Below are positions 47,801 to 57,375 of a DNA stretch of 64,000 nucleotides, in pieces. Origin of the DNA: Ctenosaura bakeri (lineage: Eukaryota > Chordata > Lepidosauria > Squamata > Iguanidae); NCBI GenBank assembly GCA_948474755.1, contig CAOLHI010001814.1, positions 1-64,000 on the forward strand, written 5' to 3'. Under the pieces are notes generated by a model. The model was not told where the DNA came from and searched no databases. It saw nothing but the letters and a program-made list of their open reading frames with translations. The position numbers and the translations under genes were made by a program. Position 1 is the stretch's first letter; each line of letters begins with the position of its first letter.

Positions 47801-50800
47801 CCACCCATGACAGTCTTAGGTCTGGTCCCTTTGGGTTGGGTGTTGGCAACTGCTTGAGAGATTTCTCTCCTCAGATCGTCCTGCATGCCACATCCTACCC
47901 CATCTTTTCTTCCAGTTTCTCTTTATTTTAAAGCCTGTATCCCTAGGGGAGGATTTTTATGTAAAGAGAACCTGTCATTTCTCTGAGAACCTCTGTTTCA
48001 CTAACACATTACTGGTAATTAAATGGAAGCCAAAGCAATCCAGCCTTCTCCATTGGAAAGTTTCCCATGCAGTGAAAGAGCTACTATTCCATAATACTTA
48101 CTGTAATGTTTTCTACATGAATCAGATTACCTGCCATGGTTCTTGAGGCCAAAGGTTCTGTTTTTTGCCATTCCTCATGGTTCCACCTTTGGACCGAGTT
48201 GAATGCATAGCATGCAAAGCATGGGCCACAGTATTGACAGCATTGTAGATGCTATAGCTGTGGGAAGTCATCCTCATTTCAAAAAGGGTCATGGGAAGGG
48301 TCTCAAGCTTCTCTTCCCCTGTGCAGGTTTTGCCACCTTCCTTCGCTATAGATCCATCAAGAAAAGAACAGAGAAATACGGTTTCCCAGAAAGTCCTTAA
48401 AAATCTGTCTTCTTTTTGCAAGATAGGGTTTCTCATCTGAAGAAAAGTCTGGAACCCTAAGACTTCCTTTGAGTGAACATGAAAGGATATGGCACCATGA
48501 AGGAAATGTACATCCCAGTCCCTTTGTGCAGAAAGTGATGTGAATTCCATCTCAGCTGTTAGAATCCAGACTTTTGCACTGGTTTGCAGTCTTATACCCT
48601 CCTCTTCTGCAATGAGGGGCATAAATCTCAATATCATAATGGTTTGAATCTGAGCATGCACAACCACAACATTGGCACTGCTTTTCAAAACAATAACAAC
48701 TGTTGCAAAACCTTCCTCAACCATTGCTTGAAACTCAGTGGAAGAGGTTAAGGTGGGGAATTTTTCTATAAAAGCAAAGCAAATACCTCTCTTGGTAAAT
48801 TCTGGAAGAACATTTTGTATGAATCTCTGTCCAGTGTCATCACTCTGAGAAACCACCCCAATCCATAGCCAGTTGAAATGCAGGAGTAACTGGAGAATCC
48901 CATTGTACTGATAAGCCCCATGTGGGAATATCCAGTTGAGGAACATGGTTTGAATGTTGTTATCACTTGTGGGAGGAGAGCCATAGATTAACTAAACAAA
49001 ATAGATTTTTTAGAAAAAAGACGAGAAGTAAATTAATATGAAACAACAACCAAACTTGAATTCAGATTTTTATTTTATTTTATTTTGTTGAACATACCAA
49101 TCATGATGGTTTAACTGTTTTTTCCCCTTTATATATGTTAATTAACAGAATTGCAAATGTATAAATGTGGAAATTGTGTTGCTAACGTGATTTGACAGGA
49201 GATGTTGGTTGCAGACATGCTCTGTTTGACCTCTTACCTGGAGATAAATGCACACATGCTATTAGTCACCCAAAGGAAAGCAAGGAGAAGGATTAGAACA
49301 AACTTTAAGGCTAGATGAAGTCATGAACAGCATTCATATTCCCAAGGCTGCCTTTTTTCCTTAGTTTCTATTGTTAAAATCTTTGCTAACCTGTTGTGTT
49401 TTCAGGGATGGTCAAACAAAGAAGCAGAGGTGTTTCCCCATCCCCAATCTCTCTTTCATTTACTATCTGGACTTCACCACTGACATATAGAAGGCAAGTT
49501 GATATTCCTGAATGAATTTAGATAAATTATGGGATTCAAGTGCATGAAAACTTGAAATTGAATAGGTGGGATACAAACTTGAAAAAGTTACTAGTAGAAC
49601 ATAATTCCCAGAATCTCTGCCCTACTTTTTAGAGTATTCTGCAGGTTGTAATCCAACCAAGCAATAGTTGCAAGGTGTGGGTAAGATACATAAAACCAAT
49701 CTGTTGATATTGTCTGAGATTGGAGCACTTCAAAAGAAGTATTCTGCATAGTATTTTGGAATATGTAACTAAGAGTTATGAGAAACATCTTTTCATGAAA
49801 AAAAGTATCTTAGACAAAACACTGGACTGAAACTTTGTCCCCTGTCATTCTGGTGCTTTCTGTTAGGAAGCATAATGAATAACCAACTCTTCAAATACTA
49901 GCTTGAAATCCAGTCCTTACTCTTCCCTCTTTAGGTCTGGATAAGTGCATGGCCTGAAAGGGTTTATACTTTGTTCTAGGTGCAAAACTCACCTGTGGAA
50001 TCTTGTGCATAACTAGGACATTTGCCATGTCGAAACAAAATTCATAATTAGGCCCCCCAATGATTGCTACGGGCACACTCTCAAAATCACATTTGTAGTT
50101 TGGGATGAATCTACCCTGTCTGGAGAGAATTTCTATTGAGGCAAGGTATGCCCAGCTTGAGGTGAAATCACTATTGTAGATGTGGAAACCCAGGGAGACA
50201 TTAGGTAAGATCTGCTTATTTTCATTGACTTCTTTCACAGCAAATGCCAAGGCTGCAACATGCTGGTAGAGCTGTGGCATTACTCTGCAATCAAAATCAA
50301 AGAAAATACTGTTGAAGAGTACATCTTCTTCAGATTGGGGCATTCTCTTCACTTTTTTTTTTGATATATATAAAAAGGGATTACCCGATAAACCTCCATT
50401 CTGAGAAATATATGGAGAAATATGTGCAGCAAGACACTCAAGAGTTGAAAATCTGATTTGACTAAGCAGGAACAAAACTCCCAGCACAATGATGGATGCT
50501 GCTAATTAATAAGTCCTGCCTTTGTTTAGAGCCTTAGAACAATATCATCAGTTGTTCCTGGACACAATCCAAGCTGGGACATGGAGGCCTCAATGATATG
50601 AAATTAGATATATACAGTACAGCTTTCTTCCATAGCATCATGCTTGTGATTTCTGTATCTTTTAAAGCCCTCATATACGTTGATCTGATACACTGTTGTA
50701 TAGTGAAGACAGCACCTTTCTAAGAGCTCTGTCCAGACTCTGAAAATCCATGGTGATGAGGAAGAAAGTATATCTTCCCTTCCTTTGCTTTTTATTTCAG

Positions 50801-51793
50801 TAAACACTAAATTTGTCCATTGGGCTTTTAAAATTCAATATTATATGTTTCCCTAAATCACATCATGAAGATTAGCTCATTTAAGGACGTGCAAATATAT
50901 AATTTTTGGCAAGCAGCTTCGATATTTCTCCATTTGCACAATGATAAAGCATTATTAGTCTGAAACATAGCACACAATGTGGATGATATGTAGAAGGTGT
51001 GATTTATTAAATAAAAATATGTCAGCTAGCTCAACACTAGTTGGTACTCATCCAATTATTTTTTGCACCTAACCATGAAAGAGAAGGAGACCAAATAAGT
51101 ACAGAAATATTGAAACTCAGTGTGTCTGTAATTTCAACATACTTACACTGAGAGATTAATAATCCAGCTGTAACTTCCAGTATTTCACACAGAGCATGCA
51201 GTACATAAATCTCTTGCTAAGTTGAGCTACAGGATATATGTCAGTGCCTTTACCAAAACATTTGAACTATATCTGCTTCTGCTTCTCTTAAACAGAATAG
51301 AAAAATATGTGGTACATTGGCTTTACATTAGGCCTCTTTTTTTGTAAATATTCAGCAGATTCCCCTGCATAAAGGGGAAATGGACATAACATTCCCCTTT
51401 GTCACTGTCACAAGATAAGAACAATTGAGGATAAGAATGTTAGTGAAAATAGTAACAGTGGCATCATCATCAGCAATAGCAGTAATCATAGGTCAGATGT
51501 GGAAACACATTCATTACAAATGTTATGATATGGTTAGAAAATGGAATTACTCACAAATAGTCTTCCAGTTCCCCAAATGGGTGCTTTTCAAAGTTTACTT
51601 TCTTTGAAAACAAGAAGACCTGAGACATAATGGCAGCAATGATAAGATGTCCAGAGCGATAATATTGGTGAAGAATAGGAGGAGGATCTTGGATGGAACA
51701 CTGAGCAAATGGACTCTTGCCTGACACCTTGAGCAGCAGCCCTAATATGAATACCAACAGCATCACCAATGGGAAAACACTGGAAGAGCTCAT
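43934..51793 (-). CDS. V2R-C: vomeronasal type-2 receptor, six exons, transposon-derived C-terminus
   Basis: Exons: 51793-51555, 50284-49993, 48991-48131, 47719-47492, 46589-46463 and 44841-43934; canonical splice sites and the same phases as A and B. The predicted protein is about 884 residues with an intact signal peptide ([18 protein letters not shown]), Venus-flytrap domain, nine-cysteine linker and seven helices. A 2.6-kb CR1 LINE sits at the 3' end of exon 6, and its terminal bases encode the last residues and the stop. Intron 5 carries an 885-bp solo LTR and intron 4 a 189-bp hAT element; intron 3 is only 411 bp. This is the best preserved 5' end of the three complete genes. Confidence 0.93.
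45314..46198 (-). mobile_element. Solo LTR of an endogenous retrovirus in V2R-C intron 5
   Basis: 885 bp with TGTTA and TAACA ends, flanked by GGAC (45310-45313 and 46199-46202). Minus-strand TATAAAA near 45778 and AATAAA at 45519-45514. Introns 5 of A and B have the empty site (AACAGGCCACCCT, AACAGGACTTCCT). No viral genes inside. Confidence 0.9.
46463..46589 (-). CDS. V2R-C exon 5 (cysteine-rich linker)
   Basis: 127 bp. [19 protein letters not shown] then [17 protein letters not shown]; acceptor GGCCAG, donor GTACGG. All linker cysteines are present. Confidence 0.92.
46590..47491 (-). other. V2R-C intron 4
   Basis: 902 bp, colinear with introns 4 of A and B apart from the hAT insertion at 47095-47283. 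Confidence 0.8.
47095..47283. mobile_element. Short hAT-type element in V2R-C intron 4
   Basis: 189 bp, GC-rich; start CAGTAGTGTAGC pairs with end GCTCCGCTGCTG. Flanked by CTAACAGT (47087-47094) and CTAATAGT (47284-47291), an 8-bp duplication with one mismatch. Introns 4 of A and B lack it. Confidence 0.8.
47492..47719 (-). CDS. V2R-C exon 4 (end of Venus-flytrap domain)
   Basis: 228 bp, phase 0. [34 protein letters not shown], ending SRFNE before GTAAGG. Confidence 0.93.
48131..48991 (-). CDS. V2R-C exon 3 (Venus-flytrap core)
   Basis: 861 bp, residues 178-464. [12 protein letters not shown] start; [71 protein letters not shown]; ends EPWQ before GTAATC. Confidence 0.94.
48992..49992 (-). 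other. V2R-C intron 2
   Basis: 1001 bp, colinear with V2R-A intron 2. Nothing else seen. Confidence 0.8.
49993..50284 (-). CDS. V2R-C exon 2 (Venus-flytrap, N-terminal part)
   Basis: 292 bp. [50 protein letters not shown], ending KIPQ before GTGAGT. Intact. Confidence 0.93.
50285..51554 (-). other. V2R-C intron 1
   Basis: 1270 bp, the version of intron 1 without the LTRs of A or the MITEs and microsatellite of B. No gene or element seen. Confidence 0.8.
51555..51793 (-). CDS. V2R-C exon 1 (signal peptide)
   Basis: 239 bp. ATG at 51793; hydrophobic core [16 protein letters not shown]; mature segment [17 protein letters not shown] and GELEDYL; donor GTGAGT in phase 2. Confidence 0.92.
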
Positions 51794-51799
51794 CTTGGG

Positions 51800-51992
51800 T
51801 AACAGTTCCTCTCTTCCTCATTGACATTTGAGTTCTTCTGACAAGAAAACCTTCATACCAGTAAGGACCTTCTCAGTTGATTCAAACAAGTGATCATTTT
51901 GTCAATTCAGTCCAGTTCCAGTCCAGTTTCCTAGGACTGCCTGGCTTACAGAAATCTATAGGACAAGCCCTGAATGCCACAGGTTATATTAA
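51800..51992 (-). promoter_or_regulatory. Putative V2R-C core promoter and 5' leader
   Basis: AATATAA (51984-51990, minus strand) followed by GTGGCATTCAGGGCTT and TCCTATAGATTTC, about 190 bp upstream of the ATG at 51793. Same arrangement as A and B. Confidence 0.4.
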
Positions 51993-52542
51993 TGTTCTTG
52001 GCTCGCATAATCACTGGAATTACTTAGAGTAATGAGAATCATTTGAAGTAATGATGACTGAGTTGAAAACAGAGTAGTGAATAACTTTCCCAGTTTTTCC
52101 AAGAAAAACATGTTTATCACATCTTGACTTCGACAATGGGAGAGCAAAGAATTATGGGGGAGGAGATGAACTCTTCAGACCAAAGAGGCTTTTAATCTCT
52201 CTGTCTTTTTTACTGGGATAAACACATCTGGACCCAGAACTTGGAAAAAGTTCTTTTTTTGGATGAGATCTCCACTCAGCATCACCATCAGGCATTCTGC
52301 CTTGGGTATTTGAAAGCTGTAGTCCAAAAAAGGAACTTTCCCAGGCTCAGATCCAGATAAAATTGTTTGTGATGGAAAAGACTTCCAAAGTCCAGTATTC
52401 AGCAGAGACACTTGTTGTTGCTGTGTGTCTTCAAGTTGTTTCCAACAATGTTAAAAAGGCCTTACAAGTATATGTATATGTATATGTATTTGTATATATA
52501 TTTCAAAGCTGTGGTCTCTGGTTCTTGCATGATGGTCCCAGG

Positions 52543-53095
52543 TGTTACCCTGTATGTTGGGGGTCCCAGGAGGGGCGCCCAAATGACAAAATAAAAACAC
52601 AAGTTGGGGGAACAAGCTGGAGCACTCTCTTGGCTAAACGAGAGGCAGGATAACTTTTATAGGGTGGAGTTTACCTGCGGGCTGTGTCATGCTCGGTGAG
52701 AACAAAGGGAGTTTGGAGCTGGACAAAGGATTTGGAAAAGGTCAAGTTTAGCATGATTGATTTTGCTCTTGATGACAATAGTGTGGCCGGTGTGTTGATG
52801 GCCCAACATAAAGGAATGGCTTGGATCTTGGCTGCAAAGCTTTGTGTAAGTCCGAGCAGAGCAGAGCTGGTTTGCAGGGAGGTTTTTCCCTGAAGCAACG
52901 GAGAGGCTTAAGTTGCTAGTCTGAATGGGGTTTTGGAATGTACAGTCATTAACGGCCGTGCCCGTACCTGCTCGTCCAGGAGACCTCTGCAAACACATGG
53001 AGTGAGATGGCAAAGAGAGGTCCAGCAAGGCCAAATTATTTGATATCAAAAGGATATCTAGTGCTCTCACCAGACATATCATAACCATGATAACA
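52543..53095 (-). mobile_element. Internally deleted solo LTR upstream of V2R-C
   Basis: 553 bp, TGTTACCCTG start and ATAACA end, flanked by CAGG (52539-52542 and 53096-53099). The minus-strand TATAAAAG near 52661 is kept, but about 330 bp that holds the AATAAA in its relatives is missing immediately after it. Confidence 0.88.
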
Positions 53096-53514
53096 CAGGC
53101 CTTTGCTTCCAGTTGTTAAATCAGAGGAAGCCATGGCACAAAACAGGGACTGTCATCTCTAATAATCTGATCAGCAATGGAAGAATATGGCCGTTCCCTT
53201 TCAAAGTAGCCATGCCATCTTGAAACTTATTTTGGCAGATATAACATGCCCACTCATTTTTATTTTCTCATGCAAGACCTAACTTATTATTATTGCAGTG
53301 AAATACATTTTTATTTTTGGTCTGGTTTTGTTTACTAGGCCTTAGCCAATTACACATGACTCTGGGCCAGGACCCCAGCTTATCATAAAGACAGAAATTA
53401 TTGCTATACCACCTACCATATTATTATAGATTACTCCCATAAACCCCTATGTGACATCACTGTCACAGCCAAGGCATTTGGCGCACCCTATGTACAATAG
53501 CAGTCGGATCTGAA

Positions 53515-53625
53515 TGCTTCTCTTCTGGACATGGAAAACAATAATAGCAGCAAAATGGCTTCCATTACACCTTTATTCTACTACATGATATTTTCATTAC
53601 ATACACACAGTCCGTCAAGACACCA
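53515..53625 (-). pseudogene. Relic V2R exon 5 between V2R-C and V2R-D
   Basis: On the minus strand a TGTAATGAAAAT block is followed by GAAGCC, TTGCTGCTAT and TTCCATGTCCAGAAG in the order found in the functional exon 5 copies, with small deletions. The frame runs into two adjacent stops right after CNENIM. No neighbouring relic exons were recognised. It is the trace of a V2R copy that has otherwise disappeared. Confidence 0.7.
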
Positions 53626-53814
53626 GCTAGGCAGTGCTCATGCCTATCAGTAGAGCCCGATGTGTATTGGGACACTCATGCTGGTACCCTCATGCACATC
53701 TTCACAATTCACAAGGATGATTTTTTTTTAAAGAAAGGGGTTTGCTGCAATGTGGCTTATCTTTATCATGACATAATAATTATAATATACTATGATATAA
53801 TAGAATAGAATATG

Positions 53815-53950
53815 CTGCCTTGGAGTGTGGTGGCATATCCTCCTTTGGAGGTTTTTAAGCAGAGGCTGGATGGCCATGCTTTGACGGGTGTTCCTGCATA
53901 ACAGGGAGGTTGAATTGGATGGTGCCTGGGGTCTCTTCCAACTATATGAT
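53815..53950 (+). mobile_element. CR1 3'-terminal fragment
   Basis: GCTGCCTTGGAGTGTGGTGG, TTTTTAAGCAGAGGCTGGAT and TCTCTTCCAACTATATGAT match the last ~140 bp of the CR1 at 43951; immediately followed by a GAA/GCA microsatellite. Confidence 0.85.
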
Positions 53951-54008
53951 AAGAAGAAGAGAGAAGAAGAAGAAGAAGAAGAAGAAGAAGAAGAAAAGAA
54001 GAAGAAGC

Positions 54009-54051
<43 letters not shown>
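53950..54051. repeat. Compound microsatellite (GAA)n(GCA)n
   Basis: About fifteen GAA/AAG units, then about fourteen GCA units. Frames through it encode only poly-E/K/Q/A. Confidence 0.95.
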
Positions 54052-54140
54052 TATCCAAATCTCAAATTATGACCTTCAAGTTCCAAGAGTCTTAGATCTC
54101 TATGGTGATCTATGATCATCTACGATCTTAGATAATCTAT

Positions 54141-54342
54141 GGTGACTTCTGCCCTACCCTGTCATAGTGCAATTATTTCACTTGCAACATCTTATGGAAT
54201 CCTGGGGTTGGCAGTTTAGAGAGGGGCATTAAGAATTCTCAGCCAGAGAGCTCTTGGGCCTCAGTAAACTACAAACCCCAGAATTCCGTAGGATCTTGAA
54301 AGCAGAATAATAGGATTATAACAGTGTAGCGTGGAAATCGCC
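54141..54342. mobile_element. Fold-back MITE
   Basis: Arms CATCTTATGGAATCCTGGGG and CCCCAGAATTCCGTAGGATC are inverse copies; ends GGTGACTTCTGCCC and GTGGAAATCGCC are degenerate versions of GGCCATTTCC. No clean target duplication. Confidence 0.7.
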
Positions 54343-56476
54343 TTCAAAGAGGAGGAAGGAGGTGAGGAGGATAAGCCACTGCCTCCAGCGGCAGCCCTGC
54401 TCTGTGAGGTGCCTCAAATCAAGGACATTTTGTAGGGCTTTTCCAGCTCTGATGTGGTCTAGTTAAGCAGAAGCTACGAGCTCATGAATAATCTAATTAT
54501 AGGAAGTTAAACTTGCAAAAGTTGAGGGATGACTGTAAGAAAGTATACGTGTGTCTCCGTGTGTGTGTGCCCGCAAATGCATATGAATGATTTGCACTGT
54601 ATATATTAATAACATCTTTTTAAAAAATTAATAACATCCTTTTGATTGACTTCATTGTTTTCTTCTTTTAACTGAAACTCCTTAGGAACTTGGGAAACAG
54701 TAGATTTCAACACAGTTATTTGGATAATTATAGGGTAGATCATCACATATTCTGCTCAACACTACAGCAGCGGGGAAGAAAACAAAGGTATCACTTCTCA
54801 GCAGAAATCACCTGGGCCCACTTTAGAGATAGAAACAGACTTCTGGGGTGGGGGGAGGAGCAGACCAGGAACAACCAATTATGATGAAGAAAGGGGAAAA
54901 AAACTAAAAGAGAAAATGGTGGCTGCATCTGTACTTGCAGTGGCGGGAAGATATAACTCAGGTTTTGAGGTGGGCCAGGTTTTCCTAAAGAGAAAGCTTA
55001 AAAATCTGAAGTAAAATATCAGCTGAGATGGAGAATTTTCTTTTTAAAAAAAGGAGATTTCTTCCATCTTACTTGGTTATTTAACACTGGAAAACAACTT
55101 CTTTTTCCTTCACTATGCAACACAAAATAATCAGGAAAATTTCCTTTCAGATCAGATGCTTTCTTCATCCTGGAGTTAAGATAAGAGACGCTTGAGGTGA
55201 TCTTGAAGTTTAGTAGCATTTTCCAGGGAGCATGAGTAGTATGATTCACCTTTCCATTCTCAATTTCTGCTCCGTACCTCTAGCTGTGTGTGTTTACGGT
55301 TGCTAACACTGTAAAGTGTGCAATGCAGAGTGACATAAGACTGTTCAAGGCAATCCCTGTTATGTACAATCCTTCTTCAAATGGCCATGCATAATCAGCC
55401 ATAAAATTATGGTCTTCATGTATGCAATACAGTTATGTTATCACAAGACATTTCATCTTGGCAGTGCACACAGTCCATGCTTAGGACTGTAGAAATTATT
55501 ACTGCAATGGAGAACATGACATGAATGAGTGAAAATACAGTCCCTGTACTGGAACTGGCCTACGGTATAATGACATTCTAAATCATTGGGAGGAGTGAGT
55601 TTATCATGCATTTCTCTGCTCAGTAATGCAGAAAGGCTAGAGTGGCACAGTGAGATGAGAGAAAGGTTTCCTTCAGTCTTGCATTTTCAGATTTATTCCT
55701 AACTGTAATCACTGCCCTCCTGTCAACTGACTATCTAAAGAGTTATGTATTTGCTTTGTGTACAATCTTGACCTCATTCCATGTCATGAATCCCCTCACC
55801 TCTAATCAACTTTTAGCCACAGGAGGTCTTCCAGATTGACCATTTGTGCCACAACATTTAATGTCCTCCATTATGACCCTTGATGTTTTTTGTCACTTCT
55901 TGGTGCTTTCCAAAGATTAACGTAAATGTCTCACTTGCATTAGAAGGCTCACATGAACAATTGTAAGATAAAAAACTCTGTAACATTATCTTGAATGTAG
56001 TATGAATATACAGTTGGCCCTTCACATTCACTAGAGATAGGGGCACAGGACCCTCACAGAAATGGAAAAATCGCAAATATCTAAATCTCTCTCTCTGTGT
56101 ATCTCTTGGAAGGGGGTTGAGGTATGGTTCATACAGCTAACAGACACAAGTTCTAGACATTATGATTTCCCAATACGTAAGAATGGAAGGTTTCAAAATT
56201 CATACCTGCAGATTTCAATGGGGCTTCAGATTAGAACTGGATGGTGTCACAGCCAAAGCACCAATTCAGAACTTGAAATCGGATTAGAAATGTGACTGGG
56301 CCTTCATAGACTTGACAAATATAGTGTACTACACTATGCTTATTCTTACATTGACTCCGTTACTTCATATCCTTTGTTTAAAGCAAAGAGTCAGTCATGA
56401 ACAGCAGAAGTCTGGTCACTTGACATGTGAAATACAGATAACTGTACAACTGGCTTTTCAATATGTTAGGCTTTAT
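54343..56476. other. Spacer between V2R-C and V2R-D without recognised genes
   Basis: Unlike the A/B/C spacers and apparently single-copy within the window. Contains a (GT)n run near 54549-54567. Open frames are short and unsupported. Confidence 0.5.
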
Positions 56477-57375
56477 CTAGCCCCTTCTTCCTAGCTGTGC
56501 TGGCTTATTTAATTCAGGACGTACCAAAATAATGAAACATTTGGGGGAAAAAATGCAGATCAGTAGACCAGCACTAGAGGCTAAGATGGAGAAGACCTCC
56601 ACAGCTACCATGTATTTCCCCTTGGTGCTCATATAGGCTGGAATAAAGGTCAACCAAACACTGCAGAAAACCAACATGCTGAAGGTGATAAATTTGGCTT
56701 CATTGAAACTGCTAGGCAACTTCCTGGCTAAGAAAGCCACCATGAAGCTGACAATAGCTAGCCAGCTGGTGAAGCCCAAGACACAGTAGAACAGGACAAC
56801 TGAACCTTCATTACATTCCAGGACAATTTCTTCCTTCACTGAGTGTGTGTCAACATCTGGGAATGGAGGAGAAGTTGCCAACCACACAGTGCAAAGGGTG
56901 GCTTGAAACAGAGTACACAAAATAACAATGAAGCTAGTCAGCTTCTTCCCCAACCATTTCCTCATCTTTGACCCTGGTTTAGTGGCCTGGAAAGCTAGAA
57001 CCACAATGGTGGTTTTGGCCAATATACATGAGACAGCCACTGAAAAGATGATCCCAAAAGCAGTTTGTTGAAAGAGGCAGGTCACTTTTTGAGGCTGGCC
57101 AATGAATAGGAAAGTAGAAAGGAAGGAGAGCAGGAGGGCAATGAGGAGAACATAGCTGAGGCTGCGGTTGTTCGCTTTGACTATGGGAGTGTCTGAGTAC
57201 TTAGTGAAGAGCCAAAGCACAAAAGCTGTAATGAAAGAAAAGAGAATTGCAAGAGTGGCTAAGCTGATTCCCACAGGTTCTTCATAACTCAGGAAGCTTG
57301 CATTTTTTGGGATGCAAAAGTTCTTGCCATTGTTTGGATATTTATCTTCATCACACTGGAAACATTCATTCATAT
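56477..57375 (-). CDS. V2R-D exon 6 (seven-transmembrane domain)
   Basis: 899 bp after acceptor CCTCCAG, stop TAG at 56479-56477. [20 protein letters not shown]1 [80 protein letters not shown], tail AQLGRRG. Complete. Confidence 0.95.

Noticed and set aside
53888..54115. Frames with poly-E, poly-K, poly-Q and poly-A runs
   Set aside because: Produced by the (GAA)n(GCA)n microsatellite and the adjoining CR1 end.
54690..54884. Possible small gene or exon between V2R-C and V2R-D
   Set aside because: Short frame with no recognisable motif and no splice or family evidence.
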